In this document: positions 51,093-58,927 of the stretch, piece by piece
How positions within the stretch are numbered: position 1 is the stretch's first letter
Layout: every line of letters starts with the position of its first letter
NCBI RefSeq assembly: GCF_029667115.1
Contig: NZ_JARUIU010000012.1
Coordinates: 1-64,000 of the forward strand
Origin: Jeotgalibacillus sp. ET6
GTDB lineage: Bacteria; Bacillota; Bacilli; Bacillales; Jeotgalibacillaceae
Length of the DNA stretch: 64,000 nt
Reading direction: 5' to 3'
The notes under the pieces: model-generated
The model's input: only the letters and a program-made list of their open reading frames with translations
Databases searched by the model: none
What the model was told of the DNA's origin: nothing
Made by a program: the position numbers and the translations under genes

Positions 51093-51126
51093 ACCCTTTA
51101 GTATCAAGGTTTGAGACGGTTTTTTC
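51079..51126 (+). terminator. Hairpin at the truncation edge
   Basis: AAAAAACCGTCTAAACC and GGTTTGAGACGGTTTTTT form a long stem with A and T tracts. It starts inside the new tail of the truncated reductase gene and marks the edge of the accessory region. Confidence 0.7.
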
Positions 51127-51140
51127 TATTTTTCATTTTT

Positions 51141-51287
51141 AGTGTTAAAGTGAGTCTTCGCGATCAGCTGGGACAAAATTCAATTGAGACAACCGTTCTT
51201 TATACCAACCTTTCGCAAGACGAGCAAAGAGAAATGGTAAATAAAATGGATACAGATCGTTCTCCTCATACGAATGAAGAAGGATGA
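51141..51287 (+). pseudogene. C-terminal fragment of a tyrosine integrase
   Basis: An open stretch of 49 codons whose product includes LRDQLGQNSIETTVLYTNLS and QDEQREMVNKM. This is the end of a phage-type integrase, with the nucleophile tyrosine in VLYTNLS; the usual LGH is LGQ. There is no start codon or upstream domain. It lies on the opposite strand to the four recombinases and is a separate remnant. Confidence 0.6.
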
Positions 51288-51322
51288 ACAAGAATGGATG
51301 TACCCTTTCGTTCGTAGCCAGG

Positions 51323-52156
51323 TTACATCCATCTATCATACGTTTCTTTCCGTGCCTGGTTAAACAACCGACTATATAGTTGAGTCGTTGCGGGCCGCTG
51401 ATGCCCGAGCAACTCTTGAATGCATTCGAGCGGCATCCCTTTTTGGGCGAGGTGTGTGGCAAACGTATGCCGCAACATATGCGGAATCACACGAAAACCT
51501 AATTGTGTTGAATACGCTTGGAAGTTGGCATTTATTTTTTGACGGCGTAAACGGTTGGACGCCGCTTGATTGATGAACACATAAGGCAACGCATCTGTCC
51601 GGCTCTTTAAATACGCCGTCAGATAGTGAAGGCTTTCCAGGCTGATCAATACGATTCGGCCTTTGTTTCCTTTACCTTCCGGGATATGAATGCTTCGTTC
51701 CGTTTCATTAATATCTTCTTTATTCATCGCGACAAGCTCACTTACCCGAACCCCCGTCGCTACAAACACTTCGATGATTGCACGTTCCAACAAACTATGT
51801 TGGACACATGCACGGAGCTGCGCAAGTTCAGGTTTCGTCAAGTAGGTGGGAACTTTATCGGGGATTTTCGGGTACGGAATATGCTCTACGGGATCCTTGG
51901 TAATCAAACCTTCTTCCATACAATACTTATAAAAAGTTTTTACCCCTATTAACTTAGTGTACACAGTCAACGGTTTGTACCCTTTTTCCTCTAACAGCAT
52001 CAACCAGTTTCGAACGTCCTTTCGGGTGATGTCTTCAAAGGGTTTCTCCATCTGTTCGAGTAGTTGGCGGATGTTAAATTCGTAACCTCGGATCGTTTTG
52101 GGTACCAATTTCAGCTGATAATCGATTTTAAATTGTTCAATATAGTCTATCGACAT
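51323..52156 (-). CDS. Tyrosine recombinase (fourth gene of a four-recombinase operon)
   Basis: A 277-residue XerC/D-type recombinase with AGAGGGGAG before its ATG. The N-terminal SAM-like core-binding domain is about residues 1-95. The catalytic domain shows the first arginine in ATGVRVSELVAMN, a beta-hairpin lysine in GKGNKGRIV, HMLRHTFATHL (His and second Arg), LGHQRPATTQLYSR (third His and Tyr). All catalytic residues are present. It starts 16 bp after the 635-residue recombinase ends. Confidence 0.9.
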   Translation of the reverse strand: MSIDYIEQFKIDYQLKLVPKTIRGYEFNIRQLLEQMEKPFEDITRKDVRNWLMLLEEKGYKPLTVYTKLIGVKTFYKYCMEEGLITKDPVEHIPYPKIPDKVPTYLTKPELAQLRACVQHSLLERAIIEVFVATGVRVSELVAMNKEDINETERSIHIPEGKGNKGRIVLISLESLHYLTAYLKSRTDALPYVFINQAASNRLRRQKINANFQAYSTQLGFRVIPHMLRHTFATHLAQKGMPLECIQELLGHQRPATTQLYSRLFNQARKETYDRWM

Positions 52157-52172
52157 TATTCTCCCCTCTTTC

Positions 52173-54080
52173 TTATCCCATATACCTTCTATATAAATGA
52201 ATCAATTTCCATTTAGGAATACGCGCATAAATTTTCGTCGTCTGTAAGTTCGCATGACCAAGTTCATCTGCGATAAAATCAAGTTCTGCACCTTTGGTTA
52301 ATAATTCTGTCGCAAATGTGTGGCGAAAGCGATGGGGGTATAGTGAATCCTTAATTCCAGAAGATTTTCCAAGTCGGTTAATGATTTTTCGCATCCGGGA
52401 AATGCCAAGCCTTGTTCCTATTCTCGAAACTACTAATGCAGGATGTTCTTCTCCCTCCATCGCTTCCATCTCCCAATACCGTTCCAATAAGAGCGCACAC
52501 GTTTCGGAAAAATGCACCTCTCGAATCTTTCCTCCTTTCCCCTTCACACACGCTGTTCGATTGTCTAACTCCACATCCCTTTTATCCAGTAGATGGAGTT
52601 CACGTATGCGGCAGCCTGATGATAGTAGGAATTCGACGATCAACCGATTGCGAAGTGTTTCCTTTTCTGCACTTTGACGTACTTTTGCCAGTTCTTCTTT
52701 TTCAAGATACCTCGGCAAAGGGCTTGGTTCCCTCATATACCACCTGGTCTTGATAGGAATCCTCTCCATGTAGCCTTCATCCACGCAAAACGTGAAAAAA
52801 GAAGCTAGTATCGATAACCGACCGTTCACCGTTGAGGCTTGGACTATTTTTTGTTGTTGAATGACCCACTGCAAGATTTCATCAAAAGAAACGGTTGAAA
52901 AATCTTCTGTTCTCTGGAGAAAATAAGTTTCTAACGTGCGTCTATACAGTTGAATTGTCAGCTCACTCATATTCGCAATCTTCATCGCTAATAAGTACTC
53001 ATTCACAACTTCTTTATTTGTCATGTTGCAAAAAGCTTTATGCGTCTCCCAGTACTTTTCTGACGGTTTATTCTCCTTCCAGAAATAAAGGATGGGCGAT
53101 TGAGCCATGTAATTTTTACGAACACAAAAGAAATAAAACGAACGTAAAATTGCTCTATAGTTAGTGGGCGTTCGAGTGCTCCAATCTTGATTTTGCATGG
53201 ATAACCAGTCGTCAATTTGTCTACGATCCACTTGAGAAAAATGAACAGGGTTATGACCAAAAAACCGTTTTAGAATGATCCCATATTCAACAATTGTTTT
53301 TTTCATTCGCTTCTTGTTTTTAAGATAGAGTAAAAACTCATTGATTACGGCCTTATTCTCTGCAACATAAAATCGTCCTTTTACTTCCCAGTAGAGATCG
53401 GTGGCTTCGGCAAACTTCCTTTTGGTACGGAGTGGTGTGTCCTCCAAAATTTCTTTATCCCAACAATATCCATAGAAGGTCCGGAGTGTACTCCAAACAC
53501 TTTTCATCATCGTCTCGTTGTACTGTTGCTGAAGATCAGTCATCCTCTTCTCGATTTCTTCCAGCGTGAGCTTACTTATCGATTTGTCCATCTCTTTGAA
53601 GAATCTTTGTAAACAAGTCCTCATATGGACAATCGTATACTCGGTTCTTCCTATCGTTTTCAGATGAAGCAAGAACTGATTCGCGACCCGTTGATTGTCT
53701 GGATTTGGAAAAATGATCTTCAATTCCCAATAACATTCTGGGGTCGATACGACCTGTAGATTCGTGTTGAGTGGAAAGTAGTCTAGATGCTGTTCTTGAA
53801 CACAAAAGTTATAGAAGGCGCGGATTGTTTTAAGATAATCTTTCACAGTTCGCTCTTTTTTGTCCTTTCTGTGTTCTGTAAGCCACGCCTCGATATCTTC
53901 TTCAGTCAAAGAATGATACGAAACTGGATGGTCTAAGAAAAAGGATTGTAAAGTAGCCCGGTAGCGCGTCAGAGTTTGTGGACTTTTAGTTATCTCTTTT
54001 AAACTCCTTAAAAATAAATTGAGGATGTTGTGAGTGTCTTGCGACAGCCCTTCACAATTCACCTCCCAATATTCTGCCAT
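52173..54080 (-). CDS. Tyrosine recombinase with four tandem 113-residue core-binding-like units
   Basis: A 635-residue protein behind GAGGAGGTACAG. The N-terminal 455 residues are four copies of one unit in exact register. A YWE motif starts each at residues 4, 117, 230 and 343, and an aromatic-F/Y-C block has its cysteine at 93, 206, 319 and 432: both series step by exactly 113. Each unit resembles a SAM-like core-binding domain (FLLxLK..., then LRxFYxFC). A single catalytic domain follows (456-635): R491 (SSGCRIREL), KGKGGKIR, H583 and R586 (PHRFRHTFAT), H609 (LGH) and Y618 (KIYAR). The enzyme should be active. The last unit plus catalytic domain equals the neighbour at 54938-55831 in plan. 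Large TnpB of Tn554 has similar length but no such regular repeats that I recall. Confidence 0.9.
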   Translation of the reverse strand: MAEYWEVNCEGLSQDTHNILNLFLRSLKEITKSPQTLTRYRATLQSFFLDHPVSYHSLTEEDIEAWLTEHRKDKKERTVKDYLKTIRAFYNFCVQEQHLDYFPLNTNLQVVSTPECYWELKIIFPNPDNQRVANQFLLHLKTIGRTEYTIVHMRTCLQRFFKEMDKSISKLTLEEIEKRMTDLQQQYNETMMKSVWSTLRTFYGYCWDKEILEDTPLRTKRKFAEATDLYWEVKGRFYVAENKAVINEFLLYLKNKKRMKKTIVEYGIILKRFFGHNPVHFSQVDRRQIDDWLSMQNQDWSTRTPTNYRAILRSFYFFCVRKNYMAQSPILYFWKENKPSEKYWETHKAFCNMTNKEVVNEYLLAMKIANMSELTIQLYRRTLETYFLQRTEDFSTVSFDEILQWVIQQQKIVQASTVNGRLSILASFFTFCVDEGYMERIPIKTRWYMREPSPLPRYLEKEELAKVRQSAEKETLRNRLIVEFLLSSGCRIRELHLLDKRDVELDNRTACVKGKGGKIREVHFSETCALLLERYWEMEAMEGEEHPALVVSRIGTRLGISRMRKIINRLGKSSGIKDSLYPHRFRHTFATELLTKGAELDFIADELGHANLQTTKIYARIPKWKLIHLYRRYMG

Positions 54081-54098
54081 CTCTGTACCTCCTCATTC

Positions 54099-54941
54099 TT
54101 ACTGTTGATACTGATCATACTGTTTCTTTCGTTCGTGATTTCTTAATCGTATATAAATTCTGGTGCTATTGATATTGGAATGGCCTAGCAGTTCTTGAAT
54201 ATATGAAAAATCCATTCCTTTATCTGCTAAGTTTGCAGCGAACGTATGTCGTAACGTATGCGGACTCACTTTAAATCCAAGTGTTTCGGAGTACTCCCGA
54301 AATTTCAGTTGGACTAATTTGTCACTTATCGGTTTTCCTTTAGCATTTGAAAACAGATACTCACTGCCATACGATCGTGTATCTAAGTACCGTTTCAAAC
54401 GTTCTGCACACGAATGACTAAAGAGCACAAACCGTGCCTTATTTCCTTTTCCTTTTCGGATCCAAATCTGTCGAGTATCCCATTTGATATCTTCAAGTCG
54501 AACCTGCAGCAATTCATTTATTCGCACACCTGTTGCATAAAGTATTTCGATGATGGCGCGATCCCTCGGATCGTTCATTGAGTATTCCTGTAGCATGGCA
54601 AGCTGTCTTTTTGTTAAATAACGGGGAAGGGAATCTACTTTTTTCGGAGTATTAACTTTCTTGGTTGGATTCTTAGTGATTTTGTTTTCCTCTATACAAT
54701 AGCGATAGAAGGATTTTAACGCACTTAATTTTAGTCGAATGCTGCGTGGTTGAAGTCCCTCCTGGTTCATAGTTTCTAACCAGTTTCGAATATCTCTTGC
54801 ATGGACTTCATCATAGTTTTTTGGGCAAACCGCAAAGAATTGAGATAATGCTATGTTATATGCTCGGATGGTCTCCGGACTGAATTGATTAAAATTATCT
54901 AAAAAAAATTCTTGTATAACTTTTTGATTCACATTTCTCAC
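54099..54941 (-). CDS. Tyrosine recombinase (second gene of the four-recombinase operon)
   Basis: A 280-residue recombinase. Its GTG start overlaps the TGA of the previous gene (GTGA), so translation is coupled. Core-binding domain about 1-95; catalytic residues in ATGVRINELLQV, KGKGNKARFV, HTLRHTFAANL, and LGHSNINSTRIYIR with the nucleophile tyrosine. All are present. It is more like the 277-residue protein than the YWE-type pair, so the operon alternates two kinds. Confidence 0.9.
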   Translation of the reverse strand: MRNVNQKVIQEFFLDNFNQFSPETIRAYNIALSQFFAVCPKNYDEVHARDIRNWLETMNQEGLQPRSIRLKLSALKSFYRYCIEENKITKNPTKKVNTPKKVDSLPRYLTKRQLAMLQEYSMNDPRDRAIIEILYATGVRINELLQVRLEDIKWDTRQIWIRKGKGNKARFVLFSHSCAERLKRYLDTRSYGSEYLFSNAKGKPISDKLVQLKFREYSETLGFKVSPHTLRHTFAANLADKGMDFSYIQELLGHSNINSTRIYIRLRNHERKKQYDQYQQ

Positions 54942-55831
54942 CCCATGATATTTTGATAGGTTAACTTCATTACTTCTGTTGGGATTTGTGCATATATACG
55001 GGTAGTATTCAAATCAGCATGTCCCATTACGTCCGCAATGAACTGTAAATCTGCACCTCTTGCCAACATATTTGTCGCAAAAGTATGTCGACACATGTGA
55101 GGATGAAAAGACTGGACTAATTCTGCTTGTACACCAACTTTTTTTAATACTAAATGAATACCAGACACCTGCAGTCCATTACCAAACCTGTTCATGAATA
55201 AGGGGTCTGTAGGCTTTGCTGAACGCCTTTCTAAATAGTTGCTCAACACAAGGTCGCATTCCTCCGAAAAATAGATGCGTCTGATTTTTTGGCCCTTCCC
55301 GGTTACATCTACATACTGCCTATCAAAATCGATATCCTGAACACGTAAATTCACTACTTCTGATACGCGACATCCCGTTGAAAACAGAAACAGTAGAAGC
55401 GCACGATTGCGGACGGACAAGTGTTCGGAAGTTACCTTCACACGCGCATATTCAAACTCATCCAGGTATTTCGGTAACGCTTTTGGTATTTTGGGTCTCC
55501 AGCGTTTTTTCATCACTGCCTTTCCCATATACTCTTCATCTAGACAAAAGGAAAAAAAGGTTGAAAGAGCTGATATGTAAAGATCAATGGTTCTCGGTTT
55601 CTTATCAAGCGAGAAAATATCTAACCAGCCCCGCACATCTTCACTAGTTAAATCTTCTATCGGTATCAGGCATTCTCGCAAAAATTGCTCCATTATTCTT
55701 CGGTATTTCGTGATGGTTGCAGCTGCTTTATTTTCCACCTTTAGACTTAACAGATACTCATTTAAAATTTGTTTACTTTCTTTAGAAACTTTCTCATGAG
55801 TACTGATCCAATATTGATTTGATGCTGCCAA
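54938..55831 (-). CDS. Tyrosine recombinase (first gene of the four-recombinase operon)
   Basis: About 297 residues. TTG at 55831 is preferred because AAAGGAG is eight bases before it; a GTG three codons earlier is too close. Its single N-terminal unit carries the same landmarks as each unit of the 635-residue protein: an aromatic YW near the start and an FFSFC cysteine exactly 89 residues after the tyrosine. The catalytic domain has FSTGCRVSEVVNL, KGQKIRRIYF, HMCRHTFATNM and GHADLNTTRIYAQ. All catalytic residues are present. First gene of the operon, no clear promoter seen. Confidence 0.9.
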   Translation of the reverse strand: MAASNQYWISTHEKVSKESKQILNEYLLSLKVENKAAATITKYRRIMEQFLRECLIPIEDLTSEDVRGWLDIFSLDKKPRTIDLYISALSTFFSFCLDEEYMGKAVMKKRWRPKIPKALPKYLDEFEYARVKVTSEHLSVRNRALLLFLFSTGCRVSEVVNLRVQDIDFDRQYVDVTGKGQKIRRIYFSEECDLVLSNYLERRSAKPTDPLFMNRFGNGLQVSGIHLVLKKVGVQAELVQSFHPHMCRHTFATNMLARGADLQFIADVMGHADLNTTRIYAQIPTEVMKLTYQNIMG

Positions 55832-55970
55832 TGAAGTCACTCCTTTCTTTGTATATTTGTAGTTCCATTGTTTACAAAAATCATAGTTTCAATACATTTC
55901 TTACTAAATTGCTTCAGTTAAGATAGGATCACAAGCACCTAAAAAAACTATATTTTACCAAAAATAATAA

Positions 55971-55995
55971 GAACCCTAAATTCATTTTAGGGTTC
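55971..55995. terminator. Small hairpin upstream of the recombinase operon
   Basis: GAACCCTAAA and TTTTAGGGTTC pair around TTCA. No long T tract follows. The surrounding stretch 55832-56009 contains no gene and no clear promoter. Confidence 0.4.
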
Positions 55996-56009
55996 AGGAG
56001 GATATTAGT

Positions 56010-56075
56010 ATGAAACTGTTTCAACTCAAGAGCAAAGCTCACGGAAACGAAAGATTAGACGAATTCTTGGAATAA
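56010..56075 (+). pseudogene. Remnant of an unrecognised gene (first 21 codons)
   Basis: ATG at 56010 follows CAGGAGG closely. The product MKLFQLKSKAHGNERLDEFL runs one more residue and stops. Downstream pieces in other frames (such as EIKQDIILQTLLTQCKEEKE at about 56150-56210) suggest a decayed gene up to about 56250. I do not assign a function. Confidence 0.35.
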
Positions 56076-56256
56076 TACGTCACAACCGCGCCACGAAAAT
56101 GATATATAAGGATTGCTAGTTGGTAAGAAAAGCGACCTTGAAATTTGTTCAGGAGATTAAACAAGACATCATCCTGCAAACCCTGCTGACACAATGCAAA
56201 GAGGAAAAGGAACGCGAGCAAGATGAATAGGCAGAGATGATAAAGTTTTTGAAGGA

Positions 56257-56480
56257 ATGGCAAGAGGAACTCCTGAGCAAATTCGTATTGATCCTTTCAT
56301 TTTTAACTTACTCTTCCATGTCACCCATACCGCAGAAGGACCTTTCCCTTCTAAATTCTATTTGACCGCCTGTACTTTAAACGCCGGTGTGTATTGGATA
56401 GAGCGATCAGATACGGAAACTGTATTTGGGTTTGCCTCCAAGAGTCGTCGCTGGTGTTCGTTATAAAAAATCCTACTCAT
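56257..56480 (-). pseudogene. IS3-family transposase OrfA remnant
   Basis: ATG at 56480 opens MSRIFYNEHQRRLLEANPN and SVSDRSIQYTPAFKVQAVK, which resembles the N-terminal HTH protein of IS150-type elements; then an in-frame TAG and NLEGKGPS follow. Later sequence is out of frame. It is broken and has no OrfB. Confidence 0.55.
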
Positions 56481-56591
56481 ATAAACCTATCCCGTTCAAC
56501 TAGACGTATTCAGTAAACCGAGAGCTGAAAATAGAAAGAACCCCAAAATGTTGGCGCTTTTTAAAGTGTCTACCATTTGGGGGTCAGTTCA
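56260..56591 (-). mobile_element. IS3/IS150-type insertion sequence remnant with one end
   Basis: On the minus strand the end begins TGAACTGACCCCCAAATGG at 56591 and runs GTAGACACTTTAAAAAGCGC. Positions 56541-56583 form an imperfect inverted repeat between CCCCAAAATG and CATTTGGGGG. The OrfA remnant starts about 60 bp further in, as expected. The other end is missing. Confidence 0.5.
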
Positions 56592-56690
56592 CTTGCAAAA
56601 ATTAGGGATTAGAGTTGGGGCATGCCATTCAGCCTCTTGCTGAGGAATTATAATTTATGAAAAGAATATAAACATAATTTCTTATAATAA

Positions 56691-56722
56691 AAGGACCGAC
56701 TCTGAGAGTCGGTCCTTTTTTC
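56691..56722. terminator. Strong terminator after the inositol-phosphatase-like gene
   Basis: AAGGACCGACTC and GAGTCGGTCCTTTTTT make a 12 bp stem with a two-to-four-base loop, A-rich before and T6 after. It can act in both directions. Confidence 0.85.
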
Positions 56723-56785
56723 TATAGCATGTATTCCTGTCAGATCCAATAGTTCCCTCAAGTTTACTGGTCAAAAAGGAGTTTG

Positions 56786-57610
56786 TTAAGCGATATCAGT
56801 TGGTGTTTTTGAAAGACTTAATCCTTCACTTACCATTTTCAATAGATGATTCTTATTATCTGGATGACATGCAATTAAGTAAGGCTCTTTGTTCATACCG
56901 GTAAATTCATTACCTTGAAAATCAATGACAATGCCTCCTGCCTCTTTGACCATGAGTATACCAGAATATAAGTCATCACCTGCTGAGTTATAAAGTATAA
57001 TTCCATCGATATCTCCTTTAGCCAGCATGCACCATTGTAAAGTTGGTGCCCAAAGTCTCATCATCCTCTTACAATTTAAATCAATGTGTTGTCTTAGTTC
57101 AACCGCTTTTTCTTCGTTCTGTACAACATGCCCCTGTATCCATCCAATATTAAATCGTTTAGTATTTTCCCTTTTTTTAATATTTAATAAATTATCATTG
57201 CAAAAGGTGCCTTCATTTAAACTAGATACAAATAAACGATTTACCATCGGTTCATATATCACTCCAAGAACAGGCTCATTCTTATACATTAATGTAATAG
57301 AAGAGGAGAAAACCGGGAATCCAATTGCGAAATTATTAGTCCCATCTAAAGGGTCGATTAGCCACAGCCAGTCACTTTCCTTTCCATTATCACCTGCTTC
57401 TTCACTGTGAATTTTGTGGTCAGGAAATACACGACTTATTTCTTTTAAGATTATATCCTCGGATAAAAGATCCACCTCAGTAACCATATCCCCATAGTCG
57501 CCTTTCTCTTCAAACCTAATGATATGGTCAAATCGATTCTTTGCTACTTTTCCTGCTTCAATAATCACATTACTTGCTAATACCTTCGCTTGTCTTAGTA
57601 TTTCTTCCAT
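56786..57610 (-). CDS. Inositol monophosphatase family protein
   Basis: A 274-residue protein behind AAGGGGTG. Metal-binding motifs are present: EEAGD (about residue 71), WLIDPLDGTNNFAIGFPVFS and the later SAGDDLYSGILMVKEAGG. In the last block the usual W-D becomes D-D, a small change. The family removes phosphate from inositol phosphates, fructose-1,6-bisphosphate, PAP or histidinol phosphate. It follows the MFS gene on the same strand by 41 bp, so it likely belongs to the HTH-MFS-phosphatase operon. Substrate unknown; a phosphorylated antibiotic or sugar would fit an exporter partner (speculative). Confidence 0.82.
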   Translation of the reverse strand: MEEILRQAKVLASNVIIEAGKVAKNRFDHIIRFEEKGDYGDMVTEVDLLSEDIILKEISRVFPDHKIHSEEAGDNGKESDWLWLIDPLDGTNNFAIGFPVFSSSITLMYKNEPVLGVIYEPMVNRLFVSSLNEGTFCNDNLLNIKKRENTKRFNIGWIQGHVVQNEEKAVELRQHIDLNCKRMMRLWAPTLQWCMLAKGDIDGIILYNSAGDDLYSGILMVKEAGGIVIDFQGNEFTGMNKEPYLIACHPDNKNHLLKMVSEGLSLSKTPTDIA

Positions 57611-57651
57611 GCTGCACCCCTTGTTTAATTTAGTATCCTTAGTGAACTCAA

Positions 57652-58905
57652 TTATTTCACTTCTAACCGTAATTCTTCTTTAGCGTGATCATCTTCTCGG
57701 TAAAAACTCTTTTTAGTAGGCTTTAGTACTGAAATTGAAAAAATAATAGATAACAGTAACATGACCAGGGCCAAAGTGACGATGGTAAATCGTAAAGAAA
57801 CAATGTCCGCTATTACCCCAATACCTAAAATAAAACCTACTTGGACAGCACTTTGGATTAACTGGTAAATGCTTGTAACTCTTCCCATTATATCAACAGG
57901 AACATTGTTTTGGTAGAAGGTCAGGAATCCTGCATTTAGAAGTACATTAAAGAACCCTAACACGACAAAACCAACTACTATGGACGTAAATGACCAGGAA
58001 AATGCATAGATTACATAACCAAATGTCATCATAATTAATCCAATCGTCATCATATAACGAAGTGAAAATGCATTTGAAAAAACTGACAGTATTATGGCCC
58101 CTGTAATAGAACCAATTCCAGTTATACTAATTAGTAAACTATAATCAAATTCAGATAGGCCTACTACTCGTTGAGTAAAGACGACTTCTTGAGCATCCAT
58201 AGCAAAGGAAAAGATCATAATCATAATAAAACCCAGATAAATAAAAGAGACATATTTATTGTTTGCCATGAATTTCTGAACAATCGTAAAGTCGCGTATC
58301 ACTTGTGCGATGGTCAATGCCGGAATCGTTTCTTTATCAATATTTTCTTTTTCAGGTAGTAAAAAAAGTAAAAAGGCTGAATACAGAAAAAACATAGCAT
58401 TTAGCCACAAGGTTGTTTCAACAGAGGTTAACAAGATTAGCGATCCTCCGATTGCTGGTCCGATAATAAATGCCCCTGAACTAGCAAACGATTGAATAGA
58501 ATTAAAGCGCTTTCTTTTTTCTTTAGGGACTAGAATAGCAACATACGTCATTGAAGATGGTGTAAAAAATGCTTTTGCTACACTTAGAGCAACTAAGATT
58601 CCATAGATAACGCCCATGTTTGGTGCGAAAGGGATTAAGCAGATAAAAATAGCTCTGACTATGTATGTTATAATCATTACTTTTCTCTTACTACGATAAT
58701 CAATGAAACTTCCAGTCCAGAACTTTGTTACAATATTTGTTAATGGCCCAATAATCCAAAGTCCTGCAACAGCTGCAGCTGATCCTGTAAGTTGGTATAC
58801 CATTATATTAATCGCAACAAGATAAATGAAATCCCCAACACTAGAAAATCCAATGGATAACAATAGAATCGCTGGATTTTTCCTATCTCTCCACATATTT
58901 TTCAT
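57652..58905 (-). CDS. MFS transporter (DHA/enterobactin-exporter type)
   Basis: A 417-residue protein. ATG at 58905 is preferred: it lies 22 bp past the regulator stop and starts MKNMWRDRKNPAILLLSIGF; the longer frame would run through the regulator gene. About 12 membrane segments. WIIGPLTNIVTKFWTGSFID and DYRSKRKVMI form the segment 2-3 loop motif of the major facilitator superfamily. The overall pattern is that of macrolide or small-molecule exporters. It probably pumps out a compound sensed by the upstream regulator. Confidence 0.83.
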   Translation of the reverse strand: MKNMWRDRKNPAILLLSIGFSSVGDFIYLVAINIMVYQLTGSAAAVAGLWIIGPLTNIVTKFWTGSFIDYRSKRKVMIITYIVRAIFICLIPFAPNMGVIYGILVALSVAKAFFTPSSMTYVAILVPKEKRKRFNSIQSFASSGAFIIGPAIGGSLILLTSVETTLWLNAMFFLYSAFLLFLLPEKENIDKETIPALTIAQVIRDFTIVQKFMANNKYVSFIYLGFIMIMIFSFAMDAQEVVFTQRVVGLSEFDYSLLISITGIGSITGAIILSVFSNAFSLRYMMTIGLIMMTFGYVIYAFSWSFTSIVVGFVVLGFFNVLLNAGFLTFYQNNVPVDIMGRVTSIYQLIQSAVQVGFILGIGVIADIVSLRFTIVTLALVMLLLSIIFSISVLKPTKKSFYREDDHAKEELRLEVK

Positions 58906-58927
58906 TAATATTCCCCTGCTTCCTTTC

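Noticed and set aside
51295-51331. Inverted repeat GGATGTA/TACATCC at the end of the recombinase operon as an element terminus
   Set aside because: It overlaps the stop codon of the last recombinase, the stem is only 7-8 bp, and no partner copy is seen at the other end; at best a weak terminator.
52294-52753. Plus-strand frames over the recombinase genes
   Set aside because: They are antisense shadows of genes with complete catalytic motifs and have no ribosome binding sites.
52173-54080. CRISPR or tandem DNA repeat to explain the periodic recombinase
   Set aside because: The periodicity is in protein sequence only; the DNA of the four units has diverged and no short direct repeats with spacers exist anywhere in the window.
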